From Mactromeris polynyma (Eukaryota > Mollusca > Bivalvia > Venerida > Mactridae), in contig JASFXZ010000013.1 of NCBI GenBank assembly GCA_032209605.1, positions 7,339,401 through 7,403,400 of the forward strand: 64,000 nt of DNA, given 5' to 3'. Position numbers and translations under genes: made by a program. The notes under the pieces were generated by a model. That model was not told the origin of the DNA. It ran no database searches and saw only the letters and a list, made by a program, of their open reading frames with translations. Below, one piece after another: positions 45,501 to 60,500 of the stretch (positions are counted from its first letter, which is position 1; every line of letters starts with the position of its first letter).

Positions 45501-48500
45501 ATTGTATTACAGAATATACCCTATCAGACGGTTATATTATTGTGTTACAGAATATACCCTATCAGACGGTTATATTATTGTGTTACAGAATATACCCTAT
45601 CAGACGGTTATATAATTGTATTACAGAATATACCCTATCGGACGGTTATATTATTGTGTTACAGAATATACCCTATCAGACGGTTATATTATTGTGTTAC
45701 AGAATATACCCTATCAGACGGTTATATTATTGTGTTACAGAATATACCCTATCAGACGGTTATATAATTGTTTTACAGAATATACCCTATCAGATGGTTA
45801 TATAATTGTATTACAGAATATACCCTATCAGACGGTTATATAATTGTGTTACAGAATATACCCTATCAGACGGTTATATAATTGTGTTACAGAATATACC
45901 TTATCAGACGGTTATATTATTGTGTTACAGAATATACCCTATCAGACGGTTATATAATTGTGTTACAGAATATACCCTATCAGACGGTTATATTATTGTG
46001 TTACAGAATATACCCTATCAGACGGTTATATAATTGTGTTACAGAATATACCCTATCAGACGGTTATATTATTGTATTACAGAATATACCCTATCAGACG
46101 GTTATATTATTGTGTTACAGAATATACCCTATCAGACGGTTATATTATTGTGTTACAGAATATACCCTATCAGACGGTTATATTATTGTGTTACAGAATA
46201 TACCCTATCAGACGGTTATATTATTGTGTTACAGAATATACCCTATCAGATGGTTATATAATTGTGTTACAGAATATACCCTATCAGACGGTTATATAAT
46301 TGTGTTACAGAATATACCCTATCAGACGGTTATATAATTGTGTTACAGAATATACCCTATCAGACGGTTATATAATTGTGTTACAGAATATACCCTATCA
46401 GACGGTTATATAATTGTATTACAGAATATACCCTATCAGACGGTTATATAATTGTGTTACAGAATATACCCTATCAGACGGTTATATAATTGTGTTACAG
46501 AATATACCCTATCAGACGGTTACCCACAGTCACTTAAAGATGTATCTGACCAATTCGAACTTAAAATATTTGAACTTGCTTCATCTAGTTAATGATATTA
46601 CAAACATCTTTTTCTTGACAGATACAGAGGAATACATTAGAAGTGTATTCAGTGGTAATGCTTATTGATTGATGTATATAAAATGTATTTTCCATGTTTG
46701 TTTACAGTTTTTAGGAAACAAAATGAACAAAAAATGAACAAAATATTACTTTAAAGTTGACTACACATGTCATAACTACAATTTTTATGTTTTCACTTGC
46801 AGGAGAGTCAATCTGGAGTCATTCTCTGGGACCGGTTTCTAAAGCTTTACAGACTGATATACCAGAGGAACCACAGGTAATAGTTTAATGTCCAAACTAT
46901 AGTGTCTAGACTGAGGAAACAAACCGTACAGTACAATACTTGACTTTCCTGATTAGGAAAATCACCCTGGGTGGGGGTACCTTGGTGTGAGGGGGGGGGT
47001 CAATATTGGGCGGGCAACAATTCTGTTGGCGGTCCTCTTATTTGTCGTTCCTACCTCCTAGGAAAATTTTCCTGGAGTATCCCTTAGTTTGTATGTCACG
47101 GCAGAGGATCAAACTTGCAAACTCTGGCACCCACAGTGAACTTTCTACAAAGAATCAATGGGCAGGTTTAATCTTTGAGAAAGTTAACATTTATATAGTT
47201 CTTTAACAGTGCGACCTCTCAAACGCAACATCCTTTAGGAGATACAAATTTTGTCTATCTTAGAGAAGTGATAATCAGGAAAGTCTTTTCTGTAAAGATT
47301 GCACTATACATTGTGTTTGTGTAAATTAAACTGATGGTATACTTTTATTTTATCAGGCTGTAGAGAAATCAGCACCGAAGGAACAAGGTGGATATAAACT
47401 GACACCAAGGAATACGGTGTCCAACCATACTGCTGCTGAAAGGAAGTTCAAGAAGACACCTAGAATTGAGGTCAGTATATGTGTCATGTGTACAGGAGAT
47501 TGTCATGAGTTCTCTCCCCCTCTAGTTCCCTTCTATAGTATTTGTATATACATGATATAACAATGAGTCTTAACGCTTTTCACACCTGACCTCTTTCCGC
47601 GGCTGAAATTGCACGTCAAACATCAAAATATATCCATGAAATACAGCGAATTCGAAGCATGAATAATTTATATCTCAAATGACCCCTACTATATGCAAAT
47701 CCGTCAAGAATTGGCGAAGTTCTCCTCAGAAATGCATCAAAATGCGCAAGAGTCAAAAACCTCCTTGACTTGCATTAACACCAGAAGAAGACAAAAAATG
47801 CACGTTTTAGTCTGAATTTTTTATCGTTTTCTGTGAATGATTGTGTGATTTTTACAGGAGGAGAAGATACCAAAGATGACAGGCAGAGAAGCTGTTGCAT
47901 ATTTTGTGAAATCTCATCACATGGGGGAAATCAAATCCTTATTCTTCAACTATGCACCAAGCCGACACTTTGCTCCCTATGACTTGATATGTGTACACAA
48001 AAATAAGGTATATTTGTCTGTTAGTTGTATAATCTACAACCATTGTTTATGTTTAACCAACTCTATTGCTTAACATGGTGTAACAGGGGCCTCTGTAGTG
48101 GAGTGGTTATGTGACTCTCTTCAAATCCATCCTTGGTACCCAGGCTATTCATAACATATATGATACCCGGGACTAATTGGCTAGCAAAACTTCGTAATGC
48201 ATAAATATTCATTGGCATTTCTCAACCAATGAAATGGACGATAAAAAAAGAAGGAATCTCCTTTGTGAAGAGCTATTGATGTCCTGCCTAACACAATTTG
48301 AAAGCCACAATCTCATTGGATCACTCAGAACCGCGATTTCATCCATAACTCCTCAACAATTTCCGTATCACATGAGGTGTGTGTCATTCGGCCAATCAAG
48401 CGGCTGGATTTCATCTCATTCATTATTCATGAGTACGAGATTTTTACAGTCAGTTTGCCCAGGGTATCATATATGTTATGAATAGCCTGGGTACCCAGGA

Positions 48501-51500
48501 AGTTTAAATCACTTGCACCTCACCAGTGGGTTTAAATTCCAATCAAGAAGTGGAATTTCTATGTCAGTAAACTATCCAGTTGGCTTAAGGAAGGTCGGTA
48601 GTCTACCAGGGTTTAAAGCCCCATTCCAAAATATTGACATGGTTTGAGTTATGTCTCCAAATATGAAGTGTTGCTCTGTCTGACTTTATAGTTTCATATT
48701 TTGAATGTTTTGCATGTTAAACATCCCATTGAAAATGTTTGTTTGTATTTGTAAATAATCAGCTAATAATTATATATTCATGTTTCAGATTGATGATGAA
48801 CATTTTGTGTTTTCAACATTCGGTGTACTACATGTGATGCCCAATGCTCCATCAGAGAGTAAAACGTTGGCAGAATGGCAGAGAGAGGCTGTGTTGTGGA
48901 AAGCTGTGTCATGTATTCCATTCTTCAAGAATTATCTAGCAAGCAAAATGTTTGACAGGTGAAGTTTGTGGTTTTATTTTGATTTAACGGAAGGAATTGT
49001 AGCGGCTCTTATGACGGGGAAAATTGCATCGTGGTATAAAGATTGGAAATTTTATACAAACAGTAATGTGGACCAAGCTTTCATTTTTGAACATTTTCCC
49101 CATTTGTAATGTTCAAATAAAGCCAGCCTGGCTCGTTCAGTTGGTAGAGTGCTAGACTGTCACTTGATAGATCTGGGTTCGATTCCCGGATTGGACTGGT
49201 TATGTTGTTCTATGACATCAACTACGAGTGGAGAAGTTGGCGGCAGCTTGCAGAAGAGCAAGTTAGTACTGGTTGATACTTAAGTCCAGGAAAACCGGTT
49301 AAGTCAACTGGCTGCTGTATATGACTGAAATATTGTTGAAAAAACGGCGTAAACCCCGATGAAAACAAACAAACAAACCATATAGATGTATCTCCAGTCT
49401 GCAATCAGTGAACTGTAATTTAAATTTATTTAAATCATACCCATAGATTAATTGTATAAATTCCCTTTTTATACCATTCTTTGCTTGCATATAGGAGGTT
49501 GTGACAAAAATCAGCTGTTACTGTGAATTGTTCACAATTAGAATCTTACATTCGTAGTCATTTTTTATTGAAATAGCCGTGTTTTATTGTTTTTAGAAGA
49601 CTCGTTTAATAACTTCAGTAAAAAATGACCACTCATGTAAGATCGTTTTTATGCTTACAGATGGAGAGCCAACAAGTTACATTTAGATTATCTGAGGAAA
49701 CAACAAGTGATATCAACATCATTACTACAGAATGTCCCGGTGTTTGGTGCTGCCTTACTTCAAGTACTCAGGTATGGTATTATATAACGTCCAATTTAAA
49801 AATATGTTGAAACATTTCACTAGATGCCATTAGAGATGTGAGTTCACCCTGTCAAACTAAGAATACAACAGAACCTGGTCTCGCCTTGTATCTTAATCAT
49901 TCACTCAAAAAAAAATCATACAAAAATTAGAAGTTGAATGGATTTTTATTTATGAACATGATTCTCCATTTATTACGTACCAACTGGTCTCTTCATTTGC
50001 ATAAATCAATAATTCACAGAATTTATTATCATTAAATCAATAATTCATAATCTTCATTTCATAAATAAATGACAATATAGACTCAATTTACATGAAATGG
50101 ATTCATAGACTTAATTTACATGAAATGGATTCATAGACTTAATTTACATGAAATGGATTCATAGACTTAATTTACATGAAATGGATTCATAAACTTAATT
50201 TACATGAAATGGATTCATAGACTTAATTTACATGAAATGGATTCATAGACTTAATTTACATGAAATGGATTCATATACTTAATTTACATGAAATGGATTC
50301 ATAGACTCTATTTACATGAAATGGATTCATAGACTCAATTTACATAAAATGGATTCATAGACTTAATTTACATGAAATGGATTCATAGACTTAATTTACA
50401 TGGAATGGATTCATAGTTAATTTACATGAAATGAATACATTCATGAACTTAATTGTCGTGCAATAAATAATTCATAATTGCATGAAAGAATAATTCCTAG
50501 ACTTGTCAATATATGTGGTTTGGTATTTTTTCTTGCAGATTGTTGAAGGAGCTCATCACTGTGACATTTTTACCATTTGAAACTGAGTATGTATCAACAC
50601 TTGTGTGTTTTTATGTCACAATTTACATTGTTACTGCTCTAGAAGTCTTCATGACAAAATTTAAAGACCTTTTTAATTTTGATTGATATAATAAATGTAC
50701 TTCCGACCTCATTCATTTCGAATTCATCTTGTCGGAAATGTTTTGTCGATTAATACATGGTTTCGAATAGCCCAATTCAATTCGATGGATGATACCTAGT
50801 ATTTGGAGAGAAGGTTGTCAAATAAAAAATGTCTGACTGTTTATTGACATCAGTCTGTTAGCTTGGTTGACAACCAAGAGATAATCTAGGGATTCATTGA
50901 TACATGTGTGGTTGGCATGCTGGCTGGTACTTTAATTGATGCTCGACATCCCAGCTAGCATATGAAACTTGGTTGACTTGTGTTGCAAAATAACTGGATA
51001 GAATATGACTAGACTTACACTTCTGTAATTTGATTTTGCTTTGAAATCTGCAAATTTACATACTTTTGAAATTGCCTTTTGTAACAAGTCCATGCAATTT
51101 GGTGCCTACACTAGTCAAGGACCCAACAATATGATATTAGTACATTTTGTATCTTTCTACATAGCAAACAGTCAATGAAATATATATTGCACTCACAGGA
51201 TTGAGAAATAATACTGCTTGTTTTCTCTATTGTAGCAAAATGTATCAACTGTCAGATTTTGAAAACAATATCAACTACAAGAATATTCAAGCTGAGAAAA
51301 TTCTAGAAAAATTCTTCACGTAAGTTATGCTGTCATTTTTATTTGTTTTCAATGAGAGGTCAACTTACATGTTAACCTATTCAGACAGCAAAGAGGGAGA
51401 TTGGTTTCTGACAAGTTTGTGATAGAGGCTCGAGATTTTTTCTATACCCATATCAAAATAGAGCTGTAAATGGTAACATTCTAGGGATGCCAACACATAT

Positions 51501-54500
51501 TTGAATATTTGTTCAGACGTCTGAATATTGGAATACTGAATCGTAATTTTAATATTCGATAAAAATAAAAAAGTCAATATATAAAAGCAAAAAACATTAG
51601 AATTATATTTTAATGATCTAGTCATCATTGAATTGAATGACATGTTACATGTGAGATGATATCTACAGGTGTTAATACATGTCAAGTTATATATTAGAGG
51701 GCCCAGAGAGAATCTGTAACATTGGTGCTGACTCTTGGTCATTCATCAAGTACTAAGTTTTTACAACTTAAAAAAAGAATTAATATTTCTCCATGCAAAA
51801 AAATTGTTATTAGTGAAGTATTTAAACGTAGTTTTCAGCACATTTAGCTCAACAAGTCAACAAGCCTAAATACGAATGTTTTCACTTCCTTTATTCTTAT
51901 CGACTCATCCGGACTGTTTTCTTTTTTGTATTCAGTCTTTTGATATGATTCTGTTATTTATCAGATATTGCAAGATGGTGGTGGACAAAACAGCCGAGGA
52001 ATCTTTCAACAAACTGAGATTTTGTGAAGAACAAGTTAGAAAGAAGACATACTTGTAAGTATTTTCTTTTGAAAGAAATGAAATCATTACGAGTTCCATT
52101 CCTAATTTGAAGCATATATTGTTGTCTGTAAATGACAAAGTTACCTGCACACTCAAATCATTTACTATAATGCCTTGAATGAATCTTTATAATGTTTAAG
52201 AATGAAAAACAAAAATTGTTCTTCCATTTTCCACTTTACATAGACTTCAAACTTAAACCACTCTACAGTTTTATAGTCACATGGTCCTCGACTTATAGAT
52301 CTTAGTTTGGTAATCACCCTCTGATTGGTTGATATTAAATTGACCAATGACAAGGCTGCATTCTGAGATTGGTGTCTGAAAGAAGTGTTAAACCGTTAGC
52401 CCTTCTTAAAAAGTTGATGATTAATTGAATTAATATTCAGGTAAATACGAGATCTACTGGTGTACTTGTTGATTCATTTTTGATGAAAGTAAAGAACTAT
52501 TATTGTCAATTTGGAAGATAGGTCAATGTTGTCACTATAATACCATGTGATACAACGTTCTTCTCAGATCATTCGTTACACATGTTTATATTACAGTTCC
52601 AAAGATTCGTTACACATGTTTTTATTAGAGTTCCAAAGATTCGTTACACATGTTTATATTACAGTTCCAAAGATTCGTTACACATGTTTATATTACAGTT
52701 CCAAAGATTCGTTACACATGTTTATATTACAGTTCCAAAGATTCGTTACACATGTTTATATTACGGTTCCAAAGATTCGTTACACATGTTTATATTACAG
52801 TTCCAAAGATTCGTTACACATGTTTATATTACAGTTCCAAAGATTCGTTGCACATGTTTATATTACGGTTCCAAAGATTCGTTGCACATGTTTATATTAC
52901 AGTTCCAAAGATTCGTTACACATGTTTATATTACAGTTCCAAAGATTCGTTACACATGCTTATATTACGGTTCCAAAGATTCGTTACACATGTTTATATT
53001 ACAGTTCCAAAGATTCGTTACACATGCTTATATTACAGTTCCAAAGATTCGTTACACATGTTTATATTACAGTTCCAAAGATTCGTTACACATGTTTATA
53101 TTACAGTTCCAAAGATTCGTTACACATGTTTATATTACAGTTCCAAAGATTCGTTACACATGTTTATATTACAGTTCCAAAGATTCGTTACACATGCTTA
53201 TATTACAGTTCCAAAGATTCGTTACACATGTTTATATTACAGTTCCAAAGATTCGTTACACATGTTTATATTACAGTTCCAAAGATTCGTTACACATGTT
53301 TATATTACAGTTCCAAAGATTCGTTACACATGCTTATATTACGGTTCCAAAGATTCGTTACACATGCTTATATTACAGTTCCAAAGATTCGTTACACATG
53401 TTTATATTACAGTTCCAAAGATTCGTTACACATGTTTATATTACAGTTCCAAAGATTCGTTACACATGCAGAAATACAAGAAAGAACAACGTGAGGAGAA
53501 TCTACGTCTCGCTCGGAGTGAAACGGGTCGACTCGGAAACTTTGTGAAACTCGTCGATCAAATGATTGTTGAACATATGTTCCATCTGACAAAAACACAA
53601 GTGACATTATTTGTGAACAATGTTCTTGTAACTGGTCATTCTCCACTGAGGGACGGTTTCTTCAAAGCAAATCTCACTTTTACCAAGCAAGGTACCATCT
53701 ATTGCTCGCATTTGTTCTTTGTTTGATAATAAAGTTGTCTGTTTAAAATAATCCATTCTGCATAAAGTTTTGAATTCTTATTCCATTCTAAGTATTATAT
53801 TGTTTAAATAATTTGTTAGTAGAGTTGATATTAATTTGAGTTACTCTCATTTCAGTCTTTACCTGCTCACAGACTGTGAGGCCATTCTTCATGTGAAAAT
53901 TATGTAAATTTGTGCCTCACCAAAGAATATTTGCTTTTATACAAATTCTGCTAACGTGACCATGATCTGCTCACATATTCTCCTCCCTCTCTTGTTGACA
54001 CATTTTGTCACCTTTAAGACATCCATTGCATTTCTCCAACAAAGGAGAAGTTTTGGTCATGACCAATTTTTGTTGCTATTTTTAGATGTCCTTGGTATTT
54101 CTCCAACAATTGATGACTAAATTTTGTTGCTATTTTTAGATGTCCTTGGTAATTCTCCAACAATAAATGACCAATTTTTGTTGCTATTTTTAGACATCCT
54201 TGGTATTTCTCCAACAAAGGAGAAGTTTATGAAAGTGCTGACTCACACATTGAAGGGTATACCTACAGTATTATGTACTAATGCAGTTCCTATGGATGGT
54301 TCTATAAGTGAACCACAGCAGACGGACACGCAAACAGATTCACAAACAATCGGAGACGATGTTGAATCATCAATACAAAAATCTTCATCAGAAACGAGGT
54401 AAGTTTTACTACTATGCTGGTAAGTGCTGCAATACGAGCGTAGCATATTTTGTAAACAATTGAATTTTTATAACAAATTACCGATCTCTAAGAAAGCATT

Positions 54501-57500
54501 GTGATGAAGGGGTAGAAAGTCTGATTCCTGACCCAAAGTCCGTGAGTTTGATCACGAACTGCACAATTCCTGACTCTGGCTTGAGTACTGGTTAGTAACT
54601 CAGAACTTGTTTCATAATCGATGGAGTAATTTTAATCTTAATCTATACAGTACTTGTAGTACCATACAGTCAGTGTTTGAAAGAATGTTTGATATTACTG
54701 GATATTATTAACATTCAATATTCATTGTGTCCTGACCAGGCGTCTGTCTGTCTGTCTTTTACTAAGTTTGTTCAGACTTCACTTCCTAAATGGTTAATTT
54801 TATTTCGACCAAACTTGGTGGGAAGTATCGGCAGTAAGAGTAGTCAGCATATTGTCAGCGTCTACTGGTTAAATGAGTTATGGCCCTTTGAATTTTTTAT
54901 AAATTACAACCAAACTTGGTGGAGAGTTTCTACTTTAAGCGTAGTTGGGCATATTGTCAGCGTTGGCTCGTTATATGAGTAATGGCCCTTTGAATGCCTT
55001 TACAAATTAAGTTTGACAGTATATGGAGATGTTTGCGTTCAATAAAATTAATATCTAGTTATTGTATTACTTTATTTTAGACCGGAGAGAAGAAAAAGTA
55101 CTGCTGCTACCAGTTCATTGAAACAAGACAGTAGGGGACATTTATCTACATCAAGGTCCCAGGCAGGGGACACTATGACAGTTGTATCTGGGGCTCATAC
55201 AGAAAGGACCATACCTGTATCTAAAACAAGATCTACTGTGGGTGATAGCGACAGTGATGACAAGATACTCGATCTCTCTACCGAAGGTATAAAAACAACA
55301 TGCTCATATTTATTTGGTATATTTTCCAGAAACTGAGTTTTTGTAATATGAGATACATGTACATTGTTTTTTACAAATACATGAACTTAAAGTTTTATAT
55401 TGCATGCTGGAAAGTACATGTATTGAAGGTTAAAATTCTTATTATTTTGTTGCTGTTTTTGTTCTGTAGAATATCTAGAAGACAACTTTCAAAGTCCCAA
55501 AATCCATTTGCTAAGTACATTTGTAGTATGAGTATATCAAAAAATGATGTATCATTTCATAGCAAATGTTATAAGAACATTATTATATGTCAGTGTAATA
55601 TTCAATAAGAAATTATCCACAACCTGGGTCTGAAATTATAAAACTGATTTTGTGGACCAGTCTAGTAACACAATTATCTGATTGGTTGGTTTAAATCTCA
55701 GTTTTAAAAGTGACCAATGACAAGGCTGCAGTCTGAGACTGGTCTCAAAACTTATAACATCAAAACCTGATGAACAAAACAGTCTAGGTAGGTGTTGAGT
55801 CTAGGTAGTTTTTTTTGTCTAGGTAGCTGTAAAATCTAGGTAGGTGTCGAGTCTAGGTAGTTTTTTTGTCTAGGTAGGTGTACAGTCTAGGTAGGTGTTG
55901 AGTCTAGGTAGGTGTTGAGTCTAGGTAGGTGTCATGTGTAGGTACGTGTTGACACTAGTTAGACTTTTTGATCGAGGTAGGCGTCTGTCTAGGTAGGTGT
56001 AGTGTCTAGGTAGGTGTATTGTCTAGGTAGGTGTATTGTCTAGGTAGGTGTATTGTCTAGGTAGTTGTATTGTCTAGGTAGGTGTATTGTCTAGGTAGGT
56101 GTATTGTCTAGGCATTCTGTCTAGGTAGGTGTTCTGTTTAGGTATGTGTTTAGTTAGTAAAATATCAATTTAAACATGTATTATGGTGTATTGATCAGAT
56201 ATGAAGACCAAGGAGGAGGATGAGATTGGTATAGCTACACCAGATCTGGTTGTCAAGGATGATACTCAAGTATTGGTCATTGAAGGTGAAGGTTTTATGG
56301 GACAATATAAACCTCTGTCTCGAGCAAGTCTCGAGGAAAAACTAGATAAAGAGTAAGTAAAAATCTTTACAAATTGCTATAATTAGAGCCAATTTTGATA
56401 AGAACTACAATGTACATGTGAATTGAGCCGTCAGATTTGTTCAGTTTGTACAGCACTTAATTGCTAATCTGGAGTAAAGTATAAACTCTTGGTAAAGTTG
56501 AATGATTGTTGTTTCCTGTGTATAAGCTGAAATAACTTGAAAACAATACTTGATACATGCATGCAGGTACATAAAACTGCTAGATATATCAAACATATGT
56601 ATTCATTCTGCACTTATCAAAAGCATTAATCATACTTTGAATTAGAATATTTATTAGAAAATGTTCACACATGTAAACAGGATCTTTGTACGTCCCTCCC
56701 CCCCACTTTGGTACTCAATTGGTAAATCCCTTTGTGATTGTTTCAGCGGGGAGACCCAGGAGATGTTAACAACGACAACACAGTTGTTACATGAAGCAAT
56801 GGAGGAAATCTTGTCATATTGTGAATTCAATAAATGGTTGAACGAGATACATCAGTTCTGTAAGAAATGGACAGATAAGTCGGCCAGAGAGTTCAAAGGG
56901 GAACAAGCATTCACAATTGAGGTAAGAGTCATCATTTATACTAAGTCATACTGCTTCTATGCTATAAAACTTTAGTTTTGAGACCAGTCTCACCATTGGT
57001 CAATATTAACACTGTCCTCAGAACCCACCAATCAGAAACCAAAGTACAGAATGCTGTCTTGTCATTGGTCAGTTTGATGTGCTCGGAACTAATCAATCAG
57101 GAACCAGAGTACAGAATGCTGTCTTGTCATTGGTCAACTTTAAGACTGTGCTCAGAAAGAACTATACAGAATCTAAGGTTATAATCTAATTTGGTGATCA
57201 GTCTCAAACTCAAGGATCTGATTGGATAAAATTGACCAATGGCAAGGCTGCATTTCTGAGTCTGGTATCCAATCTTTGTTGGTTAACTTATTAACCTATG
57301 GTACTGATGATCGTGTTTTGATGTTCATTAACAATTTATAAATTTGCTGCCTAAACTTTGATTTGAAACTTTTGATATTGTAATAATCCTGTCATTGAGT
57401 ATATTTTCATGATTACAGCAAAAACTGACAGAACTCAAACTGTGGTCCGACAAAGTACGTAACTTTGATCACAGTTTGCATACAACAAACGGAATGTTCT

Positions 57501-60500
57501 ATGTGGATTGTTCACACATACACGACATTCTACTTCCAAGATTGAACGACATTTACTCTGAGCTTGTGACATTTGTTGCCGAGGAAGCAAAATCACTGGC
57601 TAACAATTTCTGTAATGAAATGAAGACAATTATTGAGGTGGGTTTTTTATATTTTGCTAAATCGAATTTATCGGTACTTTATCATGCAACTCCTAAACCA
57701 CGACATGAAGTTGATATCCCTCAAAGTATTCCTGGTGCTTTCCCTTGACAGAAGCTCTCAGTTGCCTAAAATAGATATTTTACGCTCATGCATGGCCCCA
57801 ATTTGGGTATCAGGGCCCTCATTCCTGTGTTATTGGGGCTGAATAAGGGCCAAATCCCCCACCAAAATAATATCTTTTTTCCTCTATTCAAATTTCACCC
57901 TTAAGGCCAAAAAAAAAAAAAAACAGGAAAAATACAATTTTAGCAAGAAAAATGTATAATAGCATAATATCTGATACATATTTGTGGTTTATTTACTGGT
58001 GTGTGTGTCTGTAGGAGGATTATTGTATGTCTACACAGGTTTTACCATGAACAAAAAGATGTTGAAAATTTCCCCCAGTTTGCCTGAAATTCCCACTATC
58101 AAGGATTACGTCCCCTTTCTCTCAAAAATTGAGGGATGCACCCTGGGTATTCTTGACCCCTATTACATCTTAACTTGATAAGAGAAAAAATCTTTTCTTC
58201 TAAATGTTTGATCTCAAAGTTTTAAAATGGAATAATTTTTTTTATAAATATTTTCATTCATTATGTAGTCAGTTAATCAATCACTCAGTGTCGGCCATTG
58301 TTGAATTCACAATGATAGAAATATGTTTTACGTTACAGAATATGAAGAAGAAGGAAGCGTCTGTTGATATGTTTGCTACGTATGCCAAGAATTATAACCA
58401 GTACAAGAAAAATACGGCAACTTTCCAACAGAAAGTGGAATACATCAAATCCTTGTACGAGGTATGGACATCAAATTTATATAAACCTATTCTTATCATT
58501 ACTAGTAAATAAAATTTGTGCTTATAGGTCATGTGGCCATACAAAAAAAAAAGTTTTACCTAGTTCATTCAATTCATCAATTCCGAAATTTTATTTCGAA
58601 TAATACATAGCACTGGATGATACCAAGTATTTGGATAGATAGTTGTCCAAACAAGGCCAAACTGTATCTAGTTACAGTTGATCATTTAGGACACAGTAGG
58701 TTTTGAGATTGACATTTTGCCGCTGCTGTTTCAGGTTATACGAATGAGTTATCGTCAGTTAACGGCGGATGAGGAGAAGTACGAGGAGAACGTGTGGTTG
58801 TCGTGGGAGGCCTTCCTGCTACAGATGCAAGATGCGTCCGAATTCGTGAACACGCAAACGCCGTTAATGACACAATTACTGGAAGATACTTACCAGGTAT
58901 ATACACAGTATTATCTTGTTTTACTTGTCATGTAAAATCGAGCCTTCCATAAGATTTGTTTAGTTAGTGAAATTCGACAGTCGATCGTCGGGTGTCCGGC
59001 AACATTTTTTTATGACTTTCTATAAATAAATTTAATAACGGAAATAAACCAAATTTGACTGGAAGCATTTTCTAGTAGTGTGAATTAAAAATAAAACAAA
59101 TGTTGTACCAGCGCCCTATATAAATATTTTATACAATTTCAAATAAAATATTGAAAACAGGGTGAGCTTAAAGTCCCTTTGCACATTTTGTTTTTGCATC
59201 ATATAATTTTACCCCAAAAAATGGAAACATATAATTTAGTGGAGTCCTTCTTGTTGTGTGAACACATTTTAATTTTACATATAATGAAAGTTGCCCTTTA
59301 TTTTTTCGCCCCTGATTTACTTACAAGTTTTCATGCTTGAGCGCCATGTTTATATTTTCCCACTATAATAAATTCATGTTTACGTCATAAATAGTGTTTA
59401 TTTGATATAATTTATTATGATATTTTTATAGCAAAATATTTTTGTGGGTATGTTAAATTGAGATAATTTTTCTAGTACTGCGTGAGGGTTGATACAAAAC
59501 TGTTGGAACCGCTTCCTTACCAAATTTGAGTAACAGTTTGTTTTGTGGTCAACCCTCAATTTGTGGTACACTGCATCACAGGAGATTTTCATGGGTTATC
59601 TCCCTTTATCCCTTCTAGATTTCTGTCCCTTTTACAAAGGAAATAATCTCTAGAAGATATATATGCATTCATTATAGAAGGGTTAAAGGGAGACAACTCC
59701 TAAAAATCTCCTGTGCACTTTATTGCGGTTCTCTATACATGGGGAGAAAATCTAGTCAACCTTTTTGATTTTATGTAACTTGTTAGAATTACATTGCAAA
59801 ATCATTGACCTGTATTTTGTAAATTTTTCGAAGCCACCGGCAAAACCTGGAGATAAGGAGGAGGAAAGCATGTACTTGGTAAAACTGTTGTCATTTACAT
59901 AACTGTGTGATCCTAATGTAACAAATTGAAACCGTTCTGTAACTTATCCTGCGTACATTTTTTATACATTCAATGTTGCTTATAAGCTCTGTGCTTTTGT
60001 CTTGTTAAATTAATTGTACAATATAATTGAGTCTGAAGTTACAGAAATTGAATTTGGAGACCAGTCTGGGAATGAGACCCAACCATTAGTTAGTTTGAAT
60101 TCTGAATTAAGAAACTACCAATCAATTACTTTTGGCTTTAGACTGGTCTCCAGTGTCAGTTTTGTGACCAGTCTTCTGTATAATGTTGTGTGTCTGAGAT
60201 AATAAAATTTGAAGTAGGAGACCAGTCTTAGAATGCAGCCCTACCATTGGTCAGTTTGAATTCTAAGTTCTGAAGCAACCAATCAGATACCGTAGCTTTT
60301 AGACTGGTCTCCAGTCACAGTTTTATGGCCTCAGACGCTGGTCTGCTGTATAATGTTGTGTGTAATGATTGGTTTGTTGGATGGTTGGTGTTTTACTTTT
60401 CAATTTTCAGTTTGATAATAAAATTTAAAGTAGGAGACCAGTCTTAGAATGCAGCCCTACCATTGGTCAGTTTGAATTCTGAATTCCGAAGCAACCAATC

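Noticed and set aside
46621..46654. Short dynein exon after the 38-bp array (acceptor CTTGACAG, donor GTAATG)
   Set aside because: Its length would break the phase between exons 44946-45033 and 46803-46876, which join correctly without it.
45388..46668. Several 75-151-codon repeat proteins
   Set aside because: They are periodic translations of a stop-free 38-bp array in an intron; no start, splice or family evidence.
52547..53726. Three overlapping 315-358-codon open frames as independent proteins
   Set aside because: All are frames of one 34-bp minisatellite. Only the frame that enters exon 53447-53691 has any coding meaning, and the array part is intronic by default.
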